In this document: piece after piece, positions 52,971 to 61,727 of the stretch
Numbering within the stretch: position 1 is the first letter of the stretch
How the letters are laid out: each line of letters begins with the position of its first letter
Source: an uncultured Lachnospiraceae bacterium
GTDB taxonomy: Bacteria; Bacillota; Clostridia; Lachnospirales; Lachnospiraceae
Reading direction: 5' to 3'
Length of the DNA stretch: 64,000 nucleotides
Assembly (NCBI GenBank): GCA_947243855.1
Contig: CAMXIK010000011.1
Span: forward strand, 1 to 64,000
Made by a program: the position numbers and the translations under genes
The notes under the pieces: model-generated
What the model was told of the DNA's origin: nothing
The model's database searches: none
Seen by the model: the letters and a program-made list of their open reading frames with translations, nothing else

Positions 52971-54554
52971 TCAAATTATAGGAACATCAATGTATCGCGG
53001 AGAAGTAATAAAGTGAATCGGTATCTCCGCCGCATACATGTTCAACACACTGGCTAACCCTCTGTTCATCACCTCAAACAATTCTAGTTGTGGTGCGTAA
53101 CTCATGCTTCTATCTGCATAATTACTGTTTCTGTCATGGGAATACCCATCTATTCCTGCAACATAAATTTCCTTTGCTTCCAAAGAAATCAATAGCTTAA
53201 TCAACATTAACGCCGAATTATCCCTGACTCCATCTACATTATTCAGAAGATTTGCATAATCTACTTTTAAATAAACATCATCGACCGCTATATTGCTTGT
53301 ACTGATACATCTGCTTAAGCTGTCGCTGTTGAGTTCTCTATACCTTCTCATGTTACTTAAAAAAATATAGTCTGTTTTTAAATATGGATAATCAAAATTA
53401 ACGCCAATTGAAATACATTTTGTTTCTTGAGCACATTGCTGAATCTCTTCTTTTTTTTCTTTGCTGCTAATGCCCGGCGCTATAATCAGAACACTATTAT
53501 GTTTTATAATCGAAGCAAAATTTTGGAAATTATTGTCAGATATACTCCGCGCTCCCATATAATCTAAATACAGTGTTTCAATATATCTACTGTCATAATT
53601 TGCTTTTTTATTCTCATCCATTATGCTGAAGATTTCATTCATGCTTTCAATTGTCAATGTACTCTTTCCCTCCAAATGTCTCGCATAATTTGGATGAGCA
53701 TTATGTCTTGCAGACAAGTAATTTGCTATGGAATACCCCCAATAATTTTCTTTATAAAAATCGTTCAATACCCGATCAATAACAGACAACAATGGGGGAA
53801 GCTGATAAGAAGCATCTTCACACTCATTTAAATGTTCTGTAAGGAGTTCTGTGTTAAGGTTTCCAGCACCCCGACCCATTCCGAATATGCTGGAATCAAT
53901 AATTAAATTTCTTTGTGTTTGTACCGATATTAACGATTTTGCATTGGAATAGGCCAATTGCATATTATTATGAGAATGAAATCCTATTTTAATTTCCTTC
54001 GCGAGCCTGTGTTCCAACATATAAAACAGTCTCATCAGTTCCCGTTCTTTCATCCCACCAAAACTATCAACTATATAGACTGCATAAGGCTGCACTTCAT
54101 TAGACAATTCTATCATTTGTAAGAATTCTTCTTCTGAGTAATTTAATGTAAGCATTGGCTGCACAAAAACCTGATATCCTTTTTCTCTGATATCACAACA
54201 ATATTTCATTGCATCCTGCAAATCTTGTTTGTGAAAAGCAATGCGTATCCCGTCAATCTTCCCCTTTTTATGCGCTGGAATCCTGTCCAAAGGGTACTCT
54301 CCATAATTAATCATACAGACGGCCATTTTCGCATAATTTTCTGGAATAATTTGCTCGGCTCCGTCCAATGACACATATTTGGTACTGCTGCATGCTTCTT
54401 TTGAAGATTCTGTTAAATATCCGCATTCAACAATATCCACATTTGCCTCTGTAAGGGCATCCATAATTAAGGAAATATTCTTTTTCCCAAACTCCCAGTT
54501 ATTACAATATCCGCCATCCCTTAATGTGCAATCAAGCACCTGTATTCTTCCCAT
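52971..54554 (-). CDS. DRE-TIM aldolase with C-terminal Rossmann-like domain (aldolase 2)
   Basis: A 527-residue paralogue of the 19805-21415 protein. The barrel has VLDCTLRDGGYCNNWEFG, VECGYLTESS and the metal motif GFHSHNNMQLAYSNAK (about residue 195), then MGRGAGNLNTELL. The C-terminal part shows LIIAPGISSKEKKEEI, IFLSNMRRYREL and YVAGIDGYSHD, again like a DUF115/CMP-sugar-binding Rossmann fold. Unlike aldolase 1 it is encoded right after two CMP-sugar synthetases (16-22 base gap). Aldol addition of pyruvate to an aldehyde would give a 4-hydroxy-2-keto acid, which is a 3-deoxy-ulosonic acid ready for CMP activation. Its 3' end is duplicated as a fragment at 51965. Confidence 0.85.
   Translation of the reverse strand: MGRIQVLDCTLRDGGYCNNWEFGKKNISLIMDALTEANVDIVECGYLTESSKEACSSTKYVSLDGAEQIIPENYAKMAVCMINYGEYPLDRIPAHKKGKIDGIRIAFHKQDLQDAMKYCCDIREKGYQVFVQPMLTLNYSEEEFLQMIELSNEVQPYAVYIVDSFGGMKERELMRLFYMLEHRLAKEIKIGFHSHNNMQLAYSNAKSLISVQTQRNLIIDSSIFGMGRGAGNLNTELLTEHLNECEDASYQLPPLLSVIDRVLNDFYKENYWGYSIANYLSARHNAHPNYARHLEGKSTLTIESMNEIFSIMDENKKANYDSRYIETLYLDYMGARSISDNNFQNFASIIKHNSVLIIAPGISSKEKKEEIQQCAQETKCISIGVNFDYPYLKTDYIFLSNMRRYRELNSDSLSRCISTSNIAVDDVYLKVDYANLLNNVDGVRDNSALMLIKLLISLEAKEIYVAGIDGYSHDRNSNYADRSMSYAPQLELFEVMNRGLASVLNMYAAEIPIHFITSPRYIDVPII
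52990..53019. repeat. Direct repeat copy B: inside the 3' end of the aldolase 2 gene
   Basis: Intact counterpart of the fragment at 51965-51994, with one base difference over 30 bases. Confidence 0.85.
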
Positions 54555-54576
54555 CCGTATTCTTTACATCCTCTAT

Positions 54577-55338
54577 TCATTCTTTCATACTAAATTCCAT
54601 AATAGCAGAAGCCTTTGTCTGAGCTATCACCCTACAAATTCTCTCCAGATCCTTTGGTGTGTCAACTGCCATTGACTCAGAATCCACCAATACAGTTAGT
54701 ACCTTTTTATGATTTTCTAACAACCGAAGAAGCTCTATCTCTTCCGCCCTTTCAATACGTCCCGGTTTTGTTCTACGATAGAAATCCAACGCATCTTTTC
54801 TAAAAGCATAGCAACCCACATTTTTATAAAAAGGATATCCAAGTATTCCCTTTGGATGCGGTATCGCTGCCCTTGACATATAAATAAGATAGTTGTTTTC
54901 ATTAATTGCAAGTTTAATTGTCGTATCATTCACCACATCAACCGGATATTTAAATTTTTCAGTCAGCATGATAGCATCTGCTTCTGGCGCATCTGCAATC
55001 GCATGAATTAAGTCTTTTTCATCCTGTGCAGAAATAAGCGGTTCGTCTCCCATAATCACTACATACAAGTCCGCCTCATACTTTTGAGCAACTTCTGCAA
55101 CCCTATCCGTCCCTGTCGGATGTAGATTAGATGTCATCATGACATGCATTCCATATTTATGGCACTCATCTACAATCAATTCACTTTCTGTTGCCACAAT
55201 CACATCATCATACTCTTTAACTTTTAGCGCCTCTTGGTACACCCACCATATCATTGGTCGTCCACAAACATCTGCTAACGGTTTTCCCGGAAATCGTGAT
55301 GACTCATATCTTGCTGGAATAATTGCAATTATTTTCAT
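54577..55338 (-). CDS. CMP-sugar synthetase, KdsB-like (first of two tandem paralogues by position)
   Basis: A 253-residue cytidylyltransferase. It has IPARYESSRFPGKPLADV, HPTGTDRVAEVA, the metal-binding GDEPLI in VIMGDEPLI, and the closing AVDTPKDLERI of KdsB enzymes. Compared with KdsB and its neighbour (VNIQGDEPLL), the Gln before GDEP is Met and the substrate-side loop (IMLTEKFKYPVDVVND) differs, so the sugar acid may not be Kdo. Its ATG overlaps the TAA that would end the extended form of the upstream paralogue (TAATG). Kdo itself is not expected in a Firmicute; a Kdo-like ulosonic acid made by the aldolase downstream is more likely. Confidence 0.85.
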   Translation of the reverse strand: MKIIAIIPARYESSRFPGKPLADVCGRPMIWWVYQEALKVKEYDDVIVATESELIVDECHKYGMHVMMTSNLHPTGTDRVAEVAQKYEADLYVVIMGDEPLISAQDEKDLIHAIADAPEADAIMLTEKFKYPVDVVNDTTIKLAINENNYLIYMSRAAIPHPKGILGYPFYKNVGCYAFRKDALDFYRRTKPGRIERAEEIELLRLLENHKKVLTVLVDSESMAVDTPKDLERICRVIAQTKASAIMEFSMKE

Positions 55339-55407
55339 TACGCTGCACCTCCAGATATTTCAACATGGTACAGCGTCTGTCGCAACACATTTCTAAAGGG
55401 TACTAGT

Positions 55408-56154
55408 TTATACCCCCCCCCTCAGTTTTACGATGTTCCTAACTTTTTCTAGATCATTAACGGTATCAACTGCAACCGTTTCAGAAGAAACCTCTACATA
55501 CTTCACTCGATAGCCATTTTCAATAAATCGCAATATTTCTATATCTTCTATCTGTTCCACTTTGGCTTTTCCATGTTTGCGTCCATAATCGCAGAAAAAA
55601 CGAAGTGCCCCCGGTTTAAATCCATATACGCATACTTGTTTATAATAATCATATCCTATACTTCCCTTGGGATAAGGCGCCGTTGACCTTGTTAAATAAA
55701 TACCCACATTATCCTTATTCGTAATCACCTTCGGGACCGTAAAATTAACAACATCAACCGGATTCATAATTTTTGTCATTAAATTAGTGATTTGAAGCTG
55801 CTCATCTTCATAAAAAGGCAATATCGCCGCGCGAATGGTGTCTGGTTCAAGCAACGGCTCGTCCCCCTGAATATTAACATACAAATCCGCCTTAATCTTC
55901 TCCGCGACCTCCCCCACACGGTCAGTACCTGTCCTGTGTTCTGTTGAAGTCATGATCACTCTAATATCATTTTCCTCACAGACCTGCTTAATTCTGACAT
56001 CATCTGTAGCCACATATACTTCATCCATTTCCTGTACCTTCATACATTGCTGGTACACCCACCATATCATTGGTTTCCCGCAGATATCCGCCAATGGTTT
56101 CCCCGGAAATCTCAATGATTCATATCTTGCTGGTATTACTCCAATAATTTTCAT
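55408..56154 (-). CDS. kdsB: CMP-sugar synthetase, KdsB-like, with poly-G at its 3' end
   Basis: A 248-residue protein with all canonical KdsB motifs: IPARYESLRFPGKPLADI, HRTGTDRVGEVA, VNIQGDEPLLEPDTI and AVDTVNDLEKVR. It activates a 3-deoxy-ulosonic acid as CMP-sugar. Nine G at 55413-55421 encode the last residues RGGV before TAA. With ten G the protein would end GGGIN; with eight G it would run on for about 23 more residues and stop at the TAATG that carries the next gene's start codon, coupling the two. Catalytic parts are unaffected in any state. Start: ATG 56154. Confidence 0.88.
   Translation of the reverse strand: MKIIGVIPARYESLRFPGKPLADICGKPMIWWVYQQCMKVQEMDEVYVATDDVRIKQVCEENDIRVIMTSTEHRTGTDRVGEVAEKIKADLYVNIQGDEPLLEPDTIRAAILPFYEDEQLQITNLMTKIMNPVDVVNFTVPKVITNKDNVGIYLTRSTAPYPKGSIGYDYYKQVCVYGFKPGALRFFCDYGRKHGKAKVEQIEDIEILRFIENGYRVKYVEVSSETVAVDTVNDLEKVRNIVKLRGGV
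55413..55421 (-). repeat. Poly-G tract, G9, at the C-terminus of the kdsB-like gene
   Basis: Nine G on the coding strand, four codons before the stop. Length changes alter only the C-terminal tail and the distance to the next gene. Confidence 0.95.
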
Positions 56155-56221
56155 GTAAGATACCCTTAATGCCTTTACAACATTATTCCTTCCCTAATTT
56201 ATTTGGTAATTTAAAGAATCA

Positions 56222-57895
56222 TCAGATAAACAATTCCTTAACGCTCATTTCATTTAATTCCACTAATTTAAAAACTTTATTACCAGAAGCACTCTGTGTA
56301 GTCAGGTCAGATATTGCCTGTTGAAGTTCCTTTTCGCCATACACCACCCGATATAAGGAATCAGATATTGAATCTGGAATGCAGGATGCCGTAATTCTTC
56401 CCGGCACCGCTACAACAATTGTCTTTTTACCATACAATAGTGTTTCCGCTCCCGTCGATGAAGGACTTGAAGTAATGACAATCATTGCTCTATTCACAAG
56501 TTTTTCAAAACTATCCGTTGAGAACTCATAATTAAAGCTGACCTTCTTAACATTGTAATCTTCCAGTCCCCATTCCCTATTATACGGATGATTCTTAATA
56601 ATAATTAGAAACTCACGTAAGGTTTGCGAAATAGCCTCCAACATGCATATTATTTTTTGTGACTCTATTGTAGTAATGGGTAATGTACAAAAAATAATCT
56701 TTTGTTTCTCCTTATTTTCATCCACTCTATTTGAAATATGAATTCTAAATGATGGACATAATTTCACTTTCACATTATCTTCATATTTGCAAGGCAAGTT
56801 TTGATATATCTCTGAAATTACACTTATAGCCTCAGGAACCACTTTTTGGCGCACTTGCTCCCTTGACGGATATCTACTAATATATTTTTTATCCGTTGGA
56901 ATGCCTATATAGCCCGTACTTCTACCATTAGGATATTTTTTTCTGTATGCCATAAATATACCAATAGATGAGGGCTGTCCCTCATACCATCCAACCAAAG
57001 CCTTAATATTTATATTTTTTTTCTTCATTCCATTTATGGCATGATAGCCTATTAGCGCATTAAAAGAGTTTAGCGATAAAATCCCCTGTAAAAGATCCGC
57101 TTCAATAATGGCAGATACATCCAAACTTTCAAAGCAATATCTTTTTTTCCCCCATTTAAAACACAAAAAAGGAAATTGCAACATCTTTATATAATCAAAT
57201 ATATCCACAAAATTCTCTCTATACAAAAACCGATAATCATCATTGTTATTTAGACATTGAATAATTTTCCCATATTCATTTCTATCCTCCACATGTATGT
57301 GTGGTAATATATATATTTTTTCATCTGTATATTTCGATAAATTGGTGAAATCTCTAGAGGAAAACTTGCCATTTTCACAACTAGCAGCAATGATATTTTC
57401 CTCTATTAGAACAATATCTTTATCAGGTAACACAAACCGATATTTAGATAGTTTATTAACTCTTTTCTTTGTTTTTAGCTTCCTATAAATTATCTTAAAA
57501 TAATTATATAGCAAAACCAATTTATGGCAATCCGGCTCTTTCTCTGATATACATTTAATTTTCAGATGCCTTAATTCATGTCTCTGCCTAACATAATTGG
57601 AAATTGCAATTCCAATTTCTTTTTTGTCGGTTTTAATAATTCCTATTGCAGCATCATTCTGAATCCTTTCTATTGCATATAATACAATACAAATATCCCA
57701 ATACGCTTTGGATAAATATATATTTCGGCTTGCAAACGTTGTTACCCACCAAAATTTACATTCTTCATGTTTGGCACTTATATCATCCACAAATTCCGTA
57801 TATTTATCAGAATACTCGTCAAACAACTCATTTACCCGTTTAGTATCTTCAATTGTCATGTGACATAAGTCTAACTCTTTTCTATTATTCTGCAT
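56222..57895 (-). CDS. Uncharacterised large protein, possible glycosyltransferase
   Basis: A 557-residue soluble protein. The N-terminal 130 residues are helical and unlike known enzymes. The C-terminal part has a GT-B-like profile: KQKIIFCTLPITTIES, EFLIIIKNHPYNREWG, and VITSSPSSTGAETLLYGKKT followed by VVAVPGR, the serine-rich loop and following strand of transferases using CMP- or UDP-sugars. ATGAGGAAATT places GAGGA a few bases before ATG 57895. It stands next to two CMP-ulosonate synthetases and an aldolase, so it may transfer that sugar. The family is not recognised with confidence. Confidence 0.6.
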   Translation of the reverse strand: MQNNRKELDLCHMTIEDTKRVNELFDEYSDKYTEFVDDISAKHEECKFWWVTTFASRNIYLSKAYWDICIVLYAIERIQNDAAIGIIKTDKKEIGIAISNYVRQRHELRHLKIKCISEKEPDCHKLVLLYNYFKIIYRKLKTKKRVNKLSKYRFVLPDKDIVLIEENIIAASCENGKFSSRDFTNLSKYTDEKIYILPHIHVEDRNEYGKIIQCLNNNDDYRFLYRENFVDIFDYIKMLQFPFLCFKWGKKRYCFESLDVSAIIEADLLQGILSLNSFNALIGYHAINGMKKKNINIKALVGWYEGQPSSIGIFMAYRKKYPNGRSTGYIGIPTDKKYISRYPSREQVRQKVVPEAISVISEIYQNLPCKYEDNVKVKLCPSFRIHISNRVDENKEKQKIIFCTLPITTIESQKIICMLEAISQTLREFLIIIKNHPYNREWGLEDYNVKKVSFNYEFSTDSFEKLVNRAMIVITSSPSSTGAETLLYGKKTIVVAVPGRITASCIPDSISDSLYRVVYGEKELQQAISDLTTQSASGNKVFKLVELNEMSVKELFI

Positions 57896-57919
57896 AATTT
57901 CCTCATGTATTGCCTCTAT

Positions 57920-58950
57920 TTATAATCTTTTTAATAATCTCATAACATTATTCTCAATTATCTTTCCTGCTAACACTCCAAAAAGAATACATACTACAAA
58001 TATTGCAAAAAATCGAACTCCCTTTCCTAAGATAATATTATTATTTGCAAATACTTTAAAAAACAACTGCATAACCCTGATCGTAATATAGTGAGTCAAA
58101 TAAATCGAATAGGAGTGATCCGCCACCACCGACAATATTCGATATAAGATTCCTTTTGGCTTTAACAGCGTTTTGCATTCTGCCGCTCCCAAAACAATAC
58201 ACGCTGCTGGAACGCCATATTTAATCCAATGCGGCAAATGATCGATCCGCTCTATATGCACAATCTCCGTTACACTACACAGTGCTGTAGCAAAAAGAGT
58301 TACCCCCCCCCCCATCCTATAAGAGGTGCACCTTTGTGCTGAATCACATTTTTCTTGACAATGCAAGCAATGATAACTCCCATAATCAATTCCAGAAATA
58401 ATGTGTTCAATAAAAACAAATTGCTCCCGGCCAATGAACTGACTATAATCAAAACAGCCCATGCTGACAACACGCCAACATATACTTTTTCACCAGCAAA
58501 AATCAATACCACGCCTATGAGATAAAACCACACCTCAAAAGACAAAGTCCATGCCGGAGGAATTATTATTTCATTCGAATGTTCTATTATGGGAACACAC
58601 ACCAGACTCTTTATGACCATTTTCAAATCAATGTCTGCCCATTCTGTAAAATTCCAGCCTATAAATTTTCTAAAAACACAGTCTACAAAAACCGTTCCCA
58701 GTATATATATCCATAACGAAGGGAATATCCGAAGAAATTTCTTTTTCAAATAGTCGCTGCATTTCATCGGTTTATATGTATATAATATTAAAAAGCCGCT
58801 TAAAACGAAGAAAAATGCAACTCCAGTGGTGACAACAGAAAATATCCCTCTCCCATATCCTGCCAAATCATCCTCATTAATATGGTTTAAAACAATCCCC
58901 ATGGTAAAAACTGCCCGCAATATATGCAGGTTATCTATCCTTCTATCCAT
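57920..58950 (-). CDS. Acyltransferase 3 family protein, phase-variable, OFF
   Basis: Two frames make one membrane acyltransferase. The upstream part (58300-58950) starts with RRIDNLHILRAVFTMGIVLNH and has GVAFFFVLSGFLILYTYK, both family signatures, and stops directly after eleven G at 58303-58313. The downstream part (to 57920) continues with more helices and the late motif ADHSYSIYLTHYITI. With twelve or nine G the frames fuse to about 343 residues. In the present state the product lacks the second half. It overlaps the aldo-keto reductase gene upstream by 16 bases. When ON it would O-acylate extracytoplasmic glycan. Confidence 0.85.
58303..58313 (-). repeat. Poly-G tract, G11 (out of frame)
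   Basis: Eleven G on the coding strand, followed at once by TAA in the present frame of the acyltransferase gene. Confidence 0.95.
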
Positions 58951-59879
58951 TTCCTTTCACCCTCTGAAATATTGATATTGCATGCCCCAGCGGCCTCTTG
59001 AATTCTCTTTTTCGTAGATAATCTTACAATCGGAAATGCGTTCATCTCGGAATTAATAACATATGCCATTGCAATCTGCGCCACTGTCGCTCCCTTTTTT
59101 TTAGCAACAACCTCCACTCTTTCAAGCCGCTGAATGTTCTCCTCGCACCAATACCCCTGAATGGCGTATTGATCGATCTTCTCTTTATCTCTTTTTATCG
59201 TACCGCTTCTGATTTTTCCTGAGAACAATCCCCTTCCCAAACAGGAATAGGCAAACACTGGCATACAATTTTGGGAATACCATGCTATCTCTTTCTCATT
59301 TCCTGATATAGAAACTCCGCCTTTCCATGGATCTCCCTTCTGTATTGCAACCCCAAAATTGGGACTGGATGCCGCAAAGCCATTTAATCCCATCTTAGCG
59401 GCACATTCATTGGCATATTGGATTCTTTCACTTGTCCAATTCGATACTCCAAACACCTTGATCTTGCCCTCGCTCTGATAGCGATTTAACTCTATGAGTA
59501 TTGCAGAAATGTCCGTTTCCAGAGAATCACGGTGCAGCAAATAAATATCAATATAACTCGTATCCAGTTGTCTCAACGACTCTTCTAAATCTTCCCGCAA
59601 AGCCTCTGCTGTAATACGCATAGCCGGGTTGGGATGACAACCTTTGCTGATAACAACAACCTTATCCCTGATTTTTCTTTGATTGATCCATTTCCCCAAT
59701 ACGCGTTCACTTTGTCCATACACCCGTGCTGTGTCATACACATGAATCCCCTGCTCAAATGCTGCATCCAAAAGCATCCTGCTTCTAAAATACTTTCCCT
59801 GCACCATTAACGGATTTTCACAGCCAAACACAATTTTTGACAACGGAATTGCTATCCCGCTCATATCAGAATCATTCAT
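58935..59879 (-). CDS. Aldo-keto reductase
   Basis: A 314-residue NADPH-dependent reductase with the AKR barrel motifs: VYDTARVYGQSE (catalytic Asp and Tyr, about residues 47-58), VVISKGCHPN (catalytic Lys) and IDIYLLHRDS (catalytic His), followed by FGVSNWTSERIQ. The C-terminal VRLSTKKRIQEAAGAC is the cofactor-clamping region. In a glycan locus it may reduce a keto group of a sugar intermediate or make the aldehyde/alcohol partner of the aldolase. It is 2 bases downstream of the GT2 gene. Confidence 0.88.
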   Translation of the reverse strand: MNDSDMSGIAIPLSKIVFGCENPLMVQGKYFRSRMLLDAAFEQGIHVYDTARVYGQSERVLGKWINQRKIRDKVVVISKGCHPNPAMRITAEALREDLEESLRQLDTSYIDIYLLHRDSLETDISAILIELNRYQSEGKIKVFGVSNWTSERIQYANECAAKMGLNGFAASSPNFGVAIQKGDPWKGGVSISGNEKEIAWYSQNCMPVFAYSCLGRGLFSGKIRSGTIKRDKEKIDQYAIQGYWCEENIQRLERVEVVAKKKGATVAQIAMAYVINSEMNAFPIVRLSTKKRIQEAAGACNINISEGERKWIEG

Positions 59880-59881
59880 CC

Positions 59882-60952
59882 CTATTCCTCTGCTCTAATA
59901 GGCTTCGTATAGTCAACTGTGGATTGATACCACCTTTTATTATACCCTATTATACACTTTATGACAAATTCTACTCCCAGCCTTGTACGCAACCACTTTG
60001 TATCCTTGAATTTATTTTTCATATAGTATCCTAATAAACCTGAGTTATGCCGTTGATCTACCAGTACTCTCCGTAACATAAGTTGGCAGCATAACGCATC
60101 TTCTTTCTTTTTGTGATCTAATTTACACATATCTGCATACTGCTCAAAAGCCTTATGGAACAAGTCATAATCAGCCTTTCCATTCAGTTCACGGCACACA
60201 GCTTTTTTTAAAATAAGTTTATAATCTTCCGGCATAGCAAGGGTATCTATATACATACATCTTGCTTTATCAAATTCGTCCGTTTTCATCCTCTTGGAAC
60301 GCACATTAGTGGACTGCTGTGGATGGATTCTCCATGTTACCAAAGTTTCATCCAGCCGCGCAAGCTCACCGTACTGACAAATGCATGTCAACATGTGATA
60401 ATCTGGAACTTGCTTAAAAACTTCATATTTAATATTATGTTTATCCAACACCTCTTTTCGCATCATAAAAGAAGAATGTGCTATGCTGCCATTCTCATAA
60501 AATAGTTCAAAACGAAGCTGACTGCTTGTCCTGATCGGTGTAACCCGATGTTCACATATTACACCGTTTCGTTTTTCATCGATGCGCGTCCCAACAAGCA
60601 CGACGTCCTCATGCTCATTCAAGTAATCCACCTGTTTCTGCAATCTGTCCGGGTAAGAAGTATCGTCATCATCCAATCTTGCGATATATGTTCCTCTTGC
60701 AATTTCTATCCCATAGTTGAGTCCATATAGAAAGCCTTTATTCACCTCGTTTTGAATAAAGATAATCCTATCGTCTTGATACCCTTTGACAATTTCCGCC
60801 GTACGATCTTTACAACAGTCATCAATAATAATCAATTCAAAATCCTGAAAGGTCTGGCCAAGAATACTATCAATTGCCTCTGCAATATATTGTTCGGAAT
60901 TATACGCCGGCATGACAACAGATACCATTGGTTCCTTCGTATTCATCAACAT
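59882..60952 (-). CDS. GT2 glycosyltransferase
   Basis: A 356-residue GT-A enzyme: VSVVMPAYNSEQYIAEAIDS at the N-terminus, LIIIDDCCKDRTAEI, and the metal-binding ARLDDDDTSYPDRL (DxD, about residue 95). The part after residue 240 is helical and basic, typical of cytoplasmic enzymes that extend lipid-linked glycans. GGAGG lies 7 bases before ATG 60952. It is the only clear GT2 elongation enzyme in the right half of the window; donor sugar unknown. Confidence 0.9.
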   Translation of the reverse strand: MLMNTKEPMVSVVMPAYNSEQYIAEAIDSILGQTFQDFELIIIDDCCKDRTAEIVKGYQDDRIIFIQNEVNKGFLYGLNYGIEIARGTYIARLDDDDTSYPDRLQKQVDYLNEHEDVVLVGTRIDEKRNGVICEHRVTPIRTSSQLRFELFYENGSIAHSSFMMRKEVLDKHNIKYEVFKQVPDYHMLTCICQYGELARLDETLVTWRIHPQQSTNVRSKRMKTDEFDKARCMYIDTLAMPEDYKLILKKAVCRELNGKADYDLFHKAFEQYADMCKLDHKKKEDALCCQLMLRRVLVDQRHNSGLLGYYMKNKFKDTKWLRTRLGVEFVIKCIIGYNKRWYQSTVDYTKPIRAEE

Positions 60953-60997
60953 ATTCTCGCCTCCATCAAGTCTTTTCCACTCAAAGTATACATATCA

Positions 60998-61705
60998 TTA
61001 ATCATCTTGCGTTTTTTTAACAATAAATAATAATTTCTGTCCGCATTCCTCAAACTCCGCTCTTCTATCCAAAAGCTGATTGCTGGATACAACTTGCCAT
61101 TGCACATTTTTAGTACTCAAAACAGATTCTACTTCTGTTTTTGTATAATAAAAAATCGGACATGCCGCAAAATAATCTCTATTAAAAAGTAAAACCTTTA
61201 GTGCGCCTTCAATCCTTCCTTTTATATGTGTAAATCTACTCTTCATCAAAGTTGTTTTATTTTCCTGATTTTGTCTGTTGAGAATATTAAAGACAACATA
61301 TCCATCGCTCTTAGTCATGTAAAGCATCTGCTCAATTACTTTAAGGAAATCCTTCATATACCAACTAGAACGAATACAATACACAATATCATATTGTGGA
61401 AAGGTTGCCTTTTTAATATCCCTCACTTCCCAAATAGTTCCCGCAAATACGTCCATATTTGGATACTCTTTCTTTGTTTGCTCAATCAAACTTACGGCAA
61501 TATCGCAACCGCTCATTTGCACACCAGTTTTTTGAAGACTATCCGCAAGGGGCCACCCGGTACCTATCCCCACTTCAAACGCAGTTTCACCTTTCAACTC
61601 TTGTAATATTTCAATAATCGAATCAATCCCATCCTCCATTCCATACTTTTTACTGGTTTCCTTCCAAAATTTGCTATACACATGTTCAAAATAATTATTA
61701 TACAT
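60998..61705 (-). CDS. SAM-dependent methyltransferase
   Basis: A 235-residue class I methyltransferase. The SAM-binding motif is TAFEVGIGTGWPLADSL (about residues 41-57), followed by GCDIAVSLIEQTK and YDIVYCIRSSWYMKDFLKVI. It is of small-molecule type with no DNA or RNA motif, so a sugar O-, N- or C-methyl transfer is likely. No homopolymer tract is present. 23 bases separate it from the aminotransferase gene upstream. Confidence 0.82.
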   Translation of the reverse strand: MYNNYFEHVYSKFWKETSKKYGMEDGIDSIIEILQELKGETAFEVGIGTGWPLADSLQKTGVQMSGCDIAVSLIEQTKKEYPNMDVFAGTIWEVRDIKKATFPQYDIVYCIRSSWYMKDFLKVIEQMLYMTKSDGYVVFNILNRQNQENKTTLMKSRFTHIKGRIEGALKVLLFNRDYFAACPIFYYTKTEVESVLSTKNVQWQVVSSNQLLDRRAEFEECGQKLLFIVKKTQDD

Positions 61706-61727
61706 ACCGTCCCTCTTCTTGTTCTGT

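Noticed and set aside
54577..56154. Gram-negative Kdo pathway for lipopolysaccharide core
   Set aside because: No kdsA, kdsC, kdsD or lipid A genes are present and the rest of the window looks Firmicute; a different ulosonic acid is more likely.
31378..58313. Poly-G tracts as mere sequencing errors
   Set aside because: Five of eight tracts are in frame or would be harmless, the tracts recur at similar lengths in functionally related genes, and the regions beyond the frame-shifted tracts remain open and conserved-looking. Length errors of one base at individual tracts cannot be excluded.
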